NCBI RefSeq assembly: GCF_958450345.1
Contig: NC_088781.1
Span: forward strand, 44,193,357 to 44,257,356
Length of the DNA stretch: 64,000 nucleotides
Source of the DNA: Calliphora vicina
Taxonomy: Eukaryota > Arthropoda > Insecta > Diptera > Calliphoridae
Direction: 5' to 3'
The position numbers and the translations under genes were made by a program. This document shows positions 1-10,541 of this stretch, one piece after another. Each line of letters begins with the position of its first letter. Within the stretch, counting starts at the first letter, position 1. The notes under the pieces are model-generated. The model was not told the DNA's origin, did not search any database, and was given only the letters and a program-made list of their open reading frames with translations.

Positions 1-367
1 AAAAAATTTTATCAGGATTGCCGCATAATAAACATATTTATGACTGCTCTAACTGTATTACTGAATTACATTTATATGGGGGCTAGGTGAAATTATGGAT
101 GGATATTGCCCAATTTCAATACCAAACAAACCTTATCATTCTCACCACTTAGGTTTTTGACAACTGAGTTAGGTCTTTGACAGTAGAGTTTCCGATCTAT
201 GTATATTTATCTTTGAATGATGAAATGATTTATAACGATCCTCGTAAATGTCAATTTAAAAACTACATTTTATGTAACAAATTCAAAGTCTGCAGTAAAT
301 AACTTAAGTATTTCAGTCTGATGATTATTAAGAACACAATTAAATTATTAAGAAAAAAATGACTTAC
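1..367. other. Part of a WDR75 intron with a family B repeat remnant
   Basis: This is the left edge of the window, downstream of the last visible WDR75 donor site, so it should be intronic. Positions about 60-140 resemble, in plus orientation, the middle of the family B repeat at 40691-41310: both share a core of the form GGGCTAGGTGAAAT followed by a TATGGA/ATGGACC motif. No acceptor followed by a coding exon was recognised on the minus strand, so the terminal WDR75 exon is presumably outside the window. Confidence 0.55.
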
Positions 368-3300
368 CGCTTTAACTGCAGTCTTATCACTATTGCCCAA
401 AACTAAGGGACCATTTTGACGTGATGCAGTTTGTTTGTCGCTGACTGCTTTTGTAGCATAAGTACCAAATGTGGTATAATTTATAGAATCGGTGGCTGCA
501 TTATCAAATGCAATGGGTGCTGCAACATCTGAATGTTGTTCATTGGGCGAAGATAAGTAAATAATTTGCTAAAAACAAAATATACAATTTTCTTATTAAC
601 CTTACAAGAGGATTAAATGTTTAAGAAATAATAAACAAACCTGATTTTCATTTAAGAAATATAAAGTTGACTGAGCCTGCCAATCTAAATTTATAGATCT
701 TTGCTTCGGGTAACGTCTTGGTATCCAAGCAATACCATACACATTTGGTACATTGCGTCGCTGGTAAATGGGCAGCGGAACATTGGGTTGGAAAAGATGC
801 ACTGAAATTATTGTTTATCAAAAAAAAAAAAAAAACATTAAATTATTCAACTCAACTCCATTCATCTTAACTCAACTTACATTCATTATTGTGAGTTACC
901 ACAGCCATTAAATTAGTTTGTGGATCAAATGTCAAGTGTTTAACACTTAATTTTAAAACCGATTGCAGCCTGAGAGTTAAAAGATTCCATATTAGAACAC
1001 GACGCTGCGTACATACAACCACCAAATGAGCATATTCTCCGGCAGCAAATTGTACGTGAGTTATTTCAGCCAATGTTGGTTTAGGCGGTACCACGCTTTT
1101 CTTATTACCAATCACACAGTTGACCTTATCCGACTTAATAATATCATTTTTTTTGTGTACAATAGTACTTCCCAGATTCATTAAGCTCAATATGGGCACT
1201 AGATTTTGTACAACTTTAGCATCATAGTTATGTTGTTGTTTGAAATAATGATGCAAACGATATTTTGCCTTAAAACGTTGCCTTAAATTCAAACGATGAG
1301 CCTTGGCGTGCAATACACATTCCACTTGTCGTTTTTTACACACAATATTTAAATATTCAGCTAGCTTTGTTTCCATTTGTGGATGAACTTTACAAGTTAT
1401 ACCCAATTTTTGATAGAGTTGAACTTTTTGATATAAACTCAATTCATGCATTTGCAAAACCTTTTTATATAAATTTGTCTTTTGTTGTTCATCGAGATGT
1501 TTTAAGGGTTGAGCTGTATTATTGTCCTCAGATTTCTTATCATTTAAAGCCTTTTGCAGCTCTTTGATTAAGGTCTCTTCGTTGGTATCCAACATATTGG
1601 TAAATAATTGCATGATTTTTTTACGTTTCTCCGATAATTCTGATTTGGCGTAGTTTATATTTTTGGTGGGCAATCTAACTAGAGCTTTAGTTGCACAGCC
1701 ATCCAGACCATTGGAGCCGGTAAGAGCTGCTTTTAGTTTTAGATTATCAGATTTATATACACACAAGGTGTTGCCATAACCAGCGGCCAAGAGAGAACCA
1801 TCTTGGGAGAATGAAATCGAATCGACTGGAAAATCTTTGTACGAAGTTTGTGCTATACAATACCAGGTTTTGCCGCTTTTATAAATATTATCAGAGTCAT
1901 CTAGAGACCACATTTTTATAATATTATCTTCGCCTACAGTAGCACATAGCAGATTATCCACTTGATAGTCATTGGAGAATTCAATGGCTTTAAAACCGCC
2001 TTCATGGGGCAATTCAATGTTGGTATTTAAAGCGTAGCTAAAAAAATATATAAATTTACATTTTGAAAATTAATATTTGTACATCTTATTTTAAGTTTTC
2101 CTCTATAGTATAGTGACTAGTATCAACCCTCATAGTTTTCACTTACTTTTGTGATTCCTCTTGATATTTCCAAAACTTTAAACGTAATTCTGGTAAATGC
2201 TCTTCATCATTGAAAACTTCTCCAGTAGCCATCCAATCAATATTAAACGCCGCTTTAGTAACACGTATATCGTACATTATCCTATCTCGTTCTACGGACA
2301 ATAAATTTTGATTAACAATATTTATCTGAAAACAAAATCAAACTATTAATCTCTATTTTTAGACATATAAATAACATCAGCATACATACATTATACAACA
2401 AACTCTTGGTATAGGTATTATAAAATTGTAATGATCCAACACGACCATTTAATACCAACGAATTGTTACGTGGGTTTAAAAGTAAACCCGTAGGAAATTT
2501 ATAATTTTCAGTAGAATCCTCTGCTACATAAGTGAATTCTTGTAGATTCTGAATTACTGTCTTTTCAATGCCATAAATTTGTATGCTATTGTCAATCGTA
2601 CATACTACCACATTTGAATTGTCTGGACTAACAACAATATGACGGATTTTAGCCACCATACGTGGTATATATTGTTTTAAATCAGGCCTTTCTATATGCC
2701 ATTTAACCAATACAGCTTCTTCACCACTGCTGTAGAAATTTGCACCGGCTGGAGTGAAACAAATGCTGGTAATTCTCGTATGATGCCAATGATATAAGCT
2801 CTAAAAATTAGGGAAATTATTAAAATGCTTCAAAGAAATTTTAATTTTTTGCCAATTACTTACAGTTCTAACAGTTTTATGATTGTTAAACTGACGCCAC
2901 AGGAAAATTTTTCCATATTCATCACCTGTTGCTACACAATCTTCTGATGGGTGAATTTGTATAGCAGTAACGGGTACTTTGTGGGCATTCATTAATCTGA
3001 ATAAAAAATTATAATTTAAGAAAATGTTTAGACTGAACAATTGTTTTGTTCAATAGCAAAAAAAAAAAACTATTACAAATTTTTACAAATTGTTTTTGTT
3101 TTTTAATAAATTTTTCTGTGAAAATTTGTAATAATTCGTAATATGTAGTTTTTATTATTGAACAGATCAAATATGTATGCGATTGCTAAATGAAATTTCG
3201 TTCATGAACGAATTTTAAATTTCAAACTATTATTTTTTTTATTACTCACCTAACCCATTGCCAAGTTTTGTAGTTCACAAAATATACAAAATAATCCTGT

Positions 3301-3976
3301 GCCAACACGAGATTTGGGAAATTATTATTATCCACTGCTAACAAGGGTATCTCCGTACTACAATTAAATCGATCAGTATTATATAGTAATCAGAACGCAA
3401 AGATTTACTTACGTTAATTTCATAGTACATGGTATTATCATATATTGTTGTGTTCCTCGATTAAATAAACGAAATTTAATCGGTTTGCTTAGGACTCTGT
3501 AGCAAATAACAGCATGAGATAATTCCGAATTATTATCATATAGACTAATAAGTTTGAAACTTGTCACCGTTCTTTTTGCTGCCTCTTCAGGAGTATGTAT
3601 TGCAAGAGTATTCTTAAGAACTCCAGTCTTCCAGTCCCAGGAAAAAATTTCGGCCGCTTTATTGCAGGCTACCAAAGTACTATCATCATTTAATTCAAAT
3701 TCAAAATCTATAAGGGGTTTTGTGGAACCCTCCAGCTTTCTCACAAACTGGCCACTTATGGTGGAGTAAATTCTAACTTCATTCTGGGCCATAAACAACA
3801 AGTGCCTGACGAAAGTAAAACAATCAAATCAAAGTTATAGTATAAGTTCTTTGGTAGATATTTAGGCACTATACTTACTCTCCAGTTTTGGAGTATAAGG
3901 GGGCATAATCTAAAATATATCCTCCTGCTAAGTGTTGAAATTTTAAATTATCATTTTCTTCATTTTCAAAATCCAT
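368..3976 (-). CDS. WDR75: WDR75 / Utp17 (Nan1) homologue, nucleolar WD40 protein, 3' end outside window
   Basis: Nine minus-strand exons join in frame: 3976-3879, 3805-3413, 3357-3250, 2996-2864, 2800-2390, 2325-2147, 2037-881, 801-641 and 568-368. They give 947 codons. Introns begin GTAAGT, GTGAGT, GTATGT or GTTTGT and end in AG. The product is collinear with WDR75 of other animals: an N-terminal propeller (FVRKLEG, NAHKVPVTAIQIHPS), a second propeller (SLYHWHHTRITSICFTP, GLLLNPRNNSLVLNGRVG, LPHEGGFKAIEFS, VGEDNIIKMWSLDDSDNIYK) and the downstream QRRNVPNVYGIAWIPRRY region. By family knowledge it is a subunit of the t-UTP/UTP-A complex of the small-subunit processome, supporting rRNA transcription and 18S processing in the nucleolus. 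The start is the first ATG (3976). About 210 residues rich in Lys/Gln (1697-1067) are inserted between propeller strands, making it longer than the ~830-residue human protein. The C-terminus is missing here. Confidence 0.9.
1067..1697 (-). other. WDR75: Lysine/glutamine-rich insertion inside WDR75
   Basis: Within exon 7, about residues 555-765 of the product interrupt the second propeller between the blade ending LKAALTGSNG and the blade beginning EITHVQFAAGEY. The stretch has predicted-helical, charged segments (SELSEKRKKIMQLF, QQKTNLYKKVLQMH, RLNLRQRFKAKYRLHHYF) and no WD40 pattern. It reads open throughout with no splice consensus forcing removal. It may be an insect-lineage insertion; I cannot compare it with other fly sequences here. 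Confidence 0.6.
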
Positions 3977-4332
3977 GTTGTTTTAGAAATTTATTTCTTG
4001 AGGTCTTAGAAAAATTATGCTTGTAATGTTTTGTTTACGTTAATATTTTATTGATTTACTGATGAAAATGTTTCACATTCACTTTTCTTAGTGCTGGTAG
4101 TGTAATTTTGTTATTTTTTGTTACACTTATTTAATAGTTTTTCACAAAACTAATTGAAATTAATATCAGTTTTAATAAATTCCACCATCTACCGCACGTG
4201 TTGATGTTCAGAGAGTAGTTTTTTGTATAGTGACAGCTAGTGGTGGTATTTTCTCAATAACTGTGAGAGTGTTGCCGTATGAGGAAAACTGAAATTGGGA
4301 TTAATAAAAGGTTATATTTGAATCACAGAAAA
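3977..4332. other. 5' region of WDR75
   Basis: This holds the presumed WDR75 leader and promoter on the minus strand. Apart from the E-box I see no TATA-like element or open frame worth naming. The sequence from 4201 to 4320 is unique-looking. Confidence 0.4.
4195..4200. promoter_or_regulatory. CACGTG E-box upstream of WDR75
   Basis: A perfect CACGTG lies 219 bases upstream of the WDR75 start codon. Canonical E-boxes near the start of ribosome-biogenesis genes are the usual Myc/Max site in flies, and WDR75 is a ribosome-biogenesis gene. Site identity is seen; regulation by Myc is inferred. Confidence 0.4.
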
Positions 4333-4710
4333 GCAAGGTTGGCTACCGATTCGAAATGATAACGGTAAGGCTATTTTAGTAACGTTATTTTAACGGTAAT
4401 TGCAGTTATTTCGGTAACGGGAGCATAGGGGAACGGTATTTGCTGTTATTTCGGTTACGGAATTTTAATGATGCGGTAATAAAATTCTTAAAAAAATTAC
4501 AAAAATAAGTTGACAAGGATTTCTTACATTTTAAATTTAAAAAAAATATATTTTTATAATTAAAATTATTTATAGAGTTACCTTCAAATACTCAAATACG
4601 ATTATTATTTACTATTATATCGGTAACGGTATTTTACCGGTAATGGTACTTGAGTTGAAAGTGTATTTTAGGCGTAACGGTAGTTCAGATGTATCGGTTT
4701 CCAACCTTGC
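4333..4710. mobile_element. 378-bp non-autonomous DNA transposon with target duplication
   Basis: The ends are inverted repeats: GCAAGGTTGGCTACCGAT on the left, and the reverse complement of ATCGGTTTCCAACCTTGC on the right, with two mismatches in 18. Both sides are flanked by AGAAAA (4327-4332 and 4711-4716); allowing one mismatch the duplication could be 8 bp (hAT size). The inside is non-coding and full of short TAACGGTAA-type motifs. The hAT assignment is a guess from termini and duplication length. Confidence 0.65.
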
Positions 4711-5054
4711 AGAAAATAGCTTTGAAGGGAAATGATTGATACGTTAATAGTTAATTTAAAATAAAGTTTGTTACTTATATAAGTTCGTCATTCCGTTTTT
4801 ATGTCCACATTATTATATATATTCTGGATCGTTATAGATAGTGGAGTCTGTAGTCTGTAAATTCGGGAAAATCGCTGAGATATAATCAAAATACCATGAC
4901 AACCACGATTTTTACCTTTTTATATTTATCTGGATTTATTAATATGTAAAATATTTATAGCAATTAGGTGCTATACATATTACAAAAAGAATATCATTTC
5001 TTTTTGCAATTTTTTTCACACAATAAGTTTATTAAATAGTTAGTAAAATTTACA
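4711..5054. other. AT-rich spacer, nothing recognised
   Basis: No open frame, repeat or site that I can support. Confidence 0.4.
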
Positions 5055-5512
5055 ATGGTCAAAATTTTGCAAAGTAAAGATAATTTAATAACAAGAGCGT
5101 TTAAGAAATTGCCAAAAATTACTCTGCGGGAGGTTGTTAATTATCAAAAACTGGAAATTAGTTGCAAATGAGGCCTTTCTCATAAAAAATTTTAAACTGT
5201 TCGATGAAACATTTAAACTTTCGGCTGAGTCCAAGTTAAATTTAAGGATACACTGATGGGATAAAATTCGTAAGACTGTCGAAGGAAAAGAGACTGGATC
5301 CCAAAAACACAAATAAGATAGTCAAGTTTAGGTGGCAATATTATTTTGTGCGGCTGTTTCCAGTGCAACGTATGGGTCCAACTCATATCACTAAAGATAT
5401 CATGACTGGAATTGAATACAGATCAAATTTAAACGATGTTATGTATCCATACGTTGAGGAAATATATACTTTTTGTTTCTACGACAAATATTTAGATATG
5501 TTAAAAACATAA
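5055..5512 (+). pseudogene. Broken small gene of unknown identity
   Basis: An ATG at 5055 opens a frame (MVKILQSKDNLITRAFKKLP) that stops at 5172-5174. The reading appears to continue in the next frame (ANEAFLIKNFKLFDETFKLS), which has an in-frame TGA near 5250. It then shifts again into a clean tail (FRWQYYFVRLFPVQ, GIEYRSNLNDVMYPYVEEIY) ending in TAA at 5510-5512, followed by an AATAAA. The three pieces are collinear, protein-like in composition and together make about 150 codons, which suggests a decayed or retroposed copy of a small gene. I do not recognise the family. It lies in the WDR75-malectin interval on the malectin strand. Sequencing error as the cause of the shifts cannot be excluded. 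Confidence 0.5.
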
Positions 5513-5997
5513 TGACATAATAAATATATCCCCCATCGTTTTGAAATCAAATATATATAAATGTTTGACCGAATTTGTGATTCATCACTTCTCTGTTAAT
5601 GAATGTTAATTTACACAAAACAATTACCGGGGAGTCTGGTAACTCTATGTCTTGTTGATATATACACAATTTGCTGGTTGTGAAACACCATAAACATACC
5701 CAGTCTGTTTGTTGTGAAACACCATAAACATTTACCAGCTGACCGATTATCAACAAAATTTTCTTTTTAATTTGCCGAAAAAAAAATTATTTGACCTAGC
5801 ACGCCGAAAAAAAGGTAAACAATAATTTTTCCCCAAAAAAAGTGAATGAAAAAATCAATAATTTTACAAAAATTTCATTAAAAAATTGCCACAATCGACA
5901 ACTATAACTTTATTGCATTTTTACAGTTACAGTACACCTGCAAAATTGCAACTTCAGCAGAAATTTGAAAAAAGGAACACGTACCCTAAACAGCTTG
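5513..5997. other. Upstream region of malectin
   Basis: AT-rich. Contains a short direct repeat of TGTGAAACACCATAAACAT (about 5679-5697 and 5713-5731). No coding evidence. Confidence 0.4.
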
Positions 5998-5998
5998 T

Positions 5999-6009
5999 TA
6001 TAAAAATAG
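5999..6009 (+). promoter_or_regulatory. Possible TATA box of malectin
   Basis: A TATAAAAATAG-like string sits about 105 bases before the malectin start codon, a plausible core-promoter spacing with a short leader. In this AT-rich context it could be chance. Confidence 0.3.
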
Positions 6010-6106
6010 CATCGAGAAAAGCCACGAAGGCAGCTAGAATTGTTTAACAGTAGCAATTCGAAAATAAAACTATAGCTAATTGTTTAAATATAGAGCTCTA
6101 TTAATC

Positions 6107-8077
6107 ATGAAGACACGTTTAAGCAAAAGGTTAATAATATTGACTTTTTCATGGTCGTTGCTGTTGATAAGCAGCAATTGCATTGCAACAACTAATGCTG
6201 CCGATGATAAAGATAATAGTCTACAAGTTATCTATGCAGTTAATTCCGGTGGTTATGATCATATAGACAAACATAGTATTCACTATGAATCGGATCCTTT
6301 GAATGTGGGCACCGCCTCCGATTATGGCAATCATTTATTGATTATTGGACGGGTGCCCGAGCAAGATGAGGTTTTGTATCGCACAGAACGTTATCACACT
6401 GCAACCTTTGGCTATGATTTACCCTTGGAGGGGGATGGTGAATATGCATTGGTACTGAAATTCTGCGAGGTCTATTTTAATGAACCAAATATGAAGGTGA
6501 GTGGGAACGGGAGGGAAGTTTTAAAAAAGTTCATAGATTATTTAAAATAAAATTTGGATAATTTTATTTAAATTACACTTTCGGAAATTGTTTTGAAAAA
6601 AATATAAATTTCTTAAGAAAAAATTCGGTTAAAATTTTTAAAATTTAAAGTATTTTTCAAAATTCTAACTTTCAAAATAACAAATTTTACATTACATTTA
6701 CAAGTTTTGAAACTGGAATTTTCAAAATTTTCAAATTAATTTCCAATTGGAAAAATTACACCATGACACCCAATCTCAAAGATTAGAGACTTAGATCTTT
6801 GAGATTGGGTGTCAGTTAGTAGTTTTTCCAATTCGAAATTAATTTCGAACACTTGCATTGAATTTGAATTAAAATATAAAACTAAAAATTTTAATCAACA
6901 TTTCACAGATTAAGTTTGAAATTATTATTATAATTGGATGTCTAAATTGAATCAGATTTCGAACTTCACGAAAACTCTAAAATTTATTAAAAATTACATG
7001 AATTTTTGTTTTATGGTAAATAGAACTACATTTTGGAAGATTAGAACATAATTTAAAATTTTAGAACTTATTTTCATATTTTCAAACTTCACCAAATTTT
7101 TGGTTTTGTTCGACTTTTTTTTAAAATTTAAAAATTTTTTTTTCAAAAGCAAATAAAATTAGATTTAATTAGTTTTCGAAAATTCAATCTAATTTGGAAT
7201 GTTCGAAATTATTTAGAATTTTTGAAAACTAAATTAAAATTTTCTTCTATTTTCTATTTTAATTTACAAAAAAATTGTAAAATTTTATGCTTTTTTGGAA
7301 ATAGATCCAATTTCGGAAGATTTTAAGAATTCGAACTTAATTTCGAGTTTCCAAACTTTGCCTAATTTTGGGCTTTTTTCGATTTCTTTATTTAAGTGAT
7401 TTTCGAAATCATTTAGAATTTTTAAATCAAAAATAAAATTTTCTATTTTAATATTACAGATTTTCGATGTGGTACTAAATCGCAAACATGAAGTGGTCTC
7501 CAATCTGGACATTTTTGCACAAGTGGGTCGCGGCACAGCCCACGATGAATATGTCTACTTTACTGTTACGCGAGGAAAGTTACACTATAAAGATGAAATT
7601 TCCGATATTCGCAACAATATTGTGCGTTTGGAATTCATTAAGGGTTCCTATGACAATCCCAAAATAAATGCCTTTGTCCTATTCAAAGGCGATGTCAATA
7701 GAATACCCAAATTGAAACCCCTACACAATGATGCTGTAATACAAGATGGTGACTTTAATGAAGTAACTGAGCAGCCAATTACAGAGAGAATGCCCGCAAC
7801 AACTGCCAGCACAACAAAGAAATCTGCAAAGGTTAAGAAAACCATAACAGAAGAAAAGAAAATTCCCACACCACCTGTAGAGGAGGATAACACGTTGATC
7901 GTTGACGATGAAGAAGATGATTTCGATTTGTCATTTACGGATAATCGTAAAAATAGTAAAACAAGTGGTCCCCGCCAACCGAATCCTTACACTATGGACG
8001 ATTCCATGGTGTTAATGCCAGTGTTTATAGCAATCGGTTGTTTTATACCTCTGCTCTTCTGTCTGTGTAAATTATGA
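6107..8077 (+). CDS. MLEC: Malectin, ER membrane lectin for glucosylated N-glycans
   Basis: Two exons, 6107-6496 and 7460-8077, splice in phase 0 (AAG|GTGAGT ... ACAG|ATT) to give 335 residues. An N-terminal hydrophobic signal (residues about 9-35) precedes the malectin domain with the family strings HYESDPL, ASDYGNHL, RTERYHTATFGYD and LVLKFCEVYF in exon 1, and DIFAQVGRGTAHDEYV and KGSYDNPKINAFVLF in exon 2. A Thr/Lys-rich then acidic linker follows, and then the conserved tail SGPRQPNPYTMDDS, a membrane segment (VLMPVFIAIGCFIPLLF) and CLCKL. By family knowledge this type I ER protein binds diglucosylated N-glycans and works with ribophorin in retention of misfolded glycoproteins. It is somewhat longer than the ~290-residue human protein because of the linker. 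The ATG at 6107 is preferred over the upstream in-frame TTG because it directly precedes the signal peptide. AATAAA signals occur at 8279 and 8702. Confidence 0.93.
6734..6844. repeat. Foldback hairpin in the malectin intron
   Basis: A 19-bp perfect inverted repeat (6765-6783 and 6795-6813, core GACACCCAATCTCAAAGAT) is nested in an outer 22-bp inverted repeat (6734-6755 and 6823-6844, one mismatch). The whole 111-bp block could fold into one long hairpin. The rest of the intron (6497-7459) is AT-rich with no other feature seen. Confidence 0.7.
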
Positions 8078-9202
8078 GTTGATTAAGCCGGTGATTTCGA
8101 ATGACTTGTCTTATCTTTAGCTTTATTTAAACATCGATTTACTTTATTTCCAAGCTGTGGTGAAAGAGTCCGCAAGCCAGCGTGGCTGTATTTGCTGTTT
8201 TGTGTTCTTTGTTTACTATGTTTGTAACGCACAAATTTTTATTGTGTTATAAAGAGTTTGAACGGAAAAAAAGTTGGTAATAAAATTGAAAATAATAAAT
8301 GCAATATTTGCACTAATATTCAATAGCAAACATGTCTCTAAATATTGTATACTAACAAAATATTAATACACATTCGATAGTTTTAAAAAAATGTTACTTA
8401 AATTCAACTGATATAAACTTCTATACTTAATTAGACCTTTTTCCGTTCAAACTCTAAATATTACTCTATTTATATATGGTCTTTTGTTTAATGTTTGAAT
8501 CATTATTTGTTACTTAAACATGATAATGACTTCTGTTAAGTACTTAGCATTTAATTTTTTTTTATTATTTTCTAGTAATATTATTCTTAAAGAGACACTT
8601 TTTTATACTTTAATGTTCCTTATTAGGGTTTATATTTAATTTTTTTACAAACTAATTTATTAAAGCACAAATTTATATTGCACTTAATTTTGTTTTGGAA
8701 AAATAAACAATATTTTTGTTTATTAGCGAGCTTTTTGTTTTATAAATTTATTACAAAATTGTATTTAAATTTAGCTAAATAAATTGAAGAGAAAATAATG
8801 TTGAATAAAAAAAACTAATAAAGTATTTTGAGTTTTTCTTAAGATGGCATTTTTAAAGATATCTCAGAATTAGAACTGATTTTATTAACCAAAGCCAAGT
8901 ATTATATGGAGTATTAGTCCACTATGATGATCCGACATTTATATACAATAAATAAAATCCTTTTAATTTACATTTTGTTTATGAATACGTGTATTTTCAG
9001 TTTATTCAATATCTCAAATTTAAAAGCAAATTCCTATTATTTAAAAAACTAAAAAACGAATTACACTTCATATAAAAACTAGAAATTATAATGATTAAAT
9101 TAAAAGAATGATTAAATAATTGAAATTGATGATTAAATAAAACAATAACTAAAACAATGGTTGTTTCTGTTTTGTGAAATAAAAATGTGATTAAAACTAA
9201 GA
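8078..9202. other. Intergenic region between convergent malectin and LRR1
   Basis: Presumed 3' untranslated regions of both genes. Plus-strand AATAAA occurs at 8279 and 8702; a minus-strand AATAAA (TTTATT at 9001-9006) lies about 200 bases past the LRR1 stop. No other gene seen. Confidence 0.5.
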
Positions 9203-10541
9203 CTATGAAGCCACGATTTGTTTTCGACCCCCACACTGTGCACCACATAAAACAATATCGGCATAGATCAAACGATCTCGACTGAACACTAGATTCTTGA
9301 CATTTTCAAAAGTGGCCATGGCAGCACGTTCCAACACCGCATCTCCGTAACACAATTTACCACAGGCACATTTGGGCGCCTCCGATAGTATATCAACTAA
9401 AATCCAAGGCAAAGTGGCCGATGAATAAGGCAATTTATGTTGACACACGGAACGTGAGGCCAACAGCCATAAGGGCGAGGCTGTGTTTAGACTTTGTACT
9501 GATGAGCAGGTGGGATTTGCTAGTTTATTATCCAAATCGTATTCTTTTTGAGGCTGGAAATTATTGCCCCACACATCTAACATTTCTAAGCGATTGTTGT
9601 TAAATGCTGCCGGCAGCGATTCCAATTGATTCGAAGACATATGCAGATACCTTAAGCTGCGCATGCGCCTTACTCCAAAGGGTATGCGTTTCAGGAGATT
9701 GTTGTTGATTTTTAAAGTCACCAGTTTTTCTAATTTAATTAAAACCGGTGGAAAATATTCCAATTTATTGGCAGAGAGATCTAGCTCTCTTAAGGATTCT
9801 TGCAGATTTCTACCCTGCAACCATTGCCAGCAATTTTTATCACCCAGATTATTATTGTGCAAATGTAATTCAGTCAATTGTAATCTACCCATTTCGTCGG
9901 GAATCTAAAAAATTGCAAAAATTATTTAAAAAGTTTGTTAACTGTAACAATTATAAATATTCAATTACCTTTTCTATAGTATTAAAACTTAAATTCAGCA
10001 TGGTCAAATTTCTTAATGAACATATTTCAAAGGTCACCTTACACAATTGTATGCCCGAAATAGTCAGGGACTTTAAAGTCCTAGGAAAACCCTTTGTCGG
10101 ATAATCTCCCCTATTTAAAACCGACAGTTTGGTTTGCGGCTGAGACTTCAGTGGTATCGCGGTGGCAGCCGCTATATTCATTCTCAAATTTATCGAATCT
10201 TTGCCCTCCAAACCCAATTTTAAGGTCTGCAGAAAACCCTTCAACTGTATGGGATCACACTTAATCATTAAATTCTCCGCCGGCTGTATAAAACTAATAG
10301 TAGCTTTGCCATCTTTGAGAAATTTCGTAAACATTTTCTCGATATTGTTTTTTACTTTATATCGTTTACCCGTCTTCTCCTGTGGAGTAAAATGTATAAT
10401 TTCCAGGTCTTTTTTACATTCACCATTACTGTCCTTGGCGGAGGTATTGAAACCCACCGCCAAGGTGGCTTTAACCATACGAGGCGCCTTGTTCGTCTGT
10501 GTCAGACGATTTAGTACTTGTGTTTCACAGAGTATTTTCAT
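9203..10541 (-). CDS. LRR1: LRR1 (PPIL5), Cul2 E3 ligase substrate receptor
   Basis: Two minus-strand exons, 10541-9969 and 9904-9203, splice in phase 0 (AAG|GTAATT ... TTAG|ATT) to give 424 residues; human LRR1 has 414. The start MKILCETQVLNR matches the family N-terminus, so the longer reading upstream without an ATG is rejected. Order: an N-terminal domain with KRYKVKNNIEKMFTKFLKDG, then leucine-rich repeats (about residues 167-310, for example LTMLNLSFNTIEK, LRELDLSANKLEYFP, LRYLHMSSNQLESLP), then a VHL-box-like segment with a candidate BC box (PLWLLASRSV, ~335-344) and a Cul2 box (LPWILVDIL, 356-364), then cysteines CACGKLC (370-376) and CGAQC (411-415). By family knowledge LRR1 recruits CUL2-RBX1 to replicative CMG helicase at termination. 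It converges on malectin. Confidence 0.9.

Noticed and set aside
5085..5312. Minus-strand 75-residue frame
   Set aside because: The plus strand carries a longer, more protein-like broken reading ending with stop and poly-A signal.
5547..5756. Minus-strand 69-residue frame
   Set aside because: Arises from a short direct repeat; no motif or splice context.
7285..7893. Minus-strand frames over malectin exon 2 and intron
   Set aside because: Shadows of the malectin coding strand or AT-rich intron.
9006..9248. Minus-strand frame downstream of LRR1
   Set aside because: Overlaps the LRR1 end in another frame and runs through AT-rich 3' sequence; composition is low-complexity.
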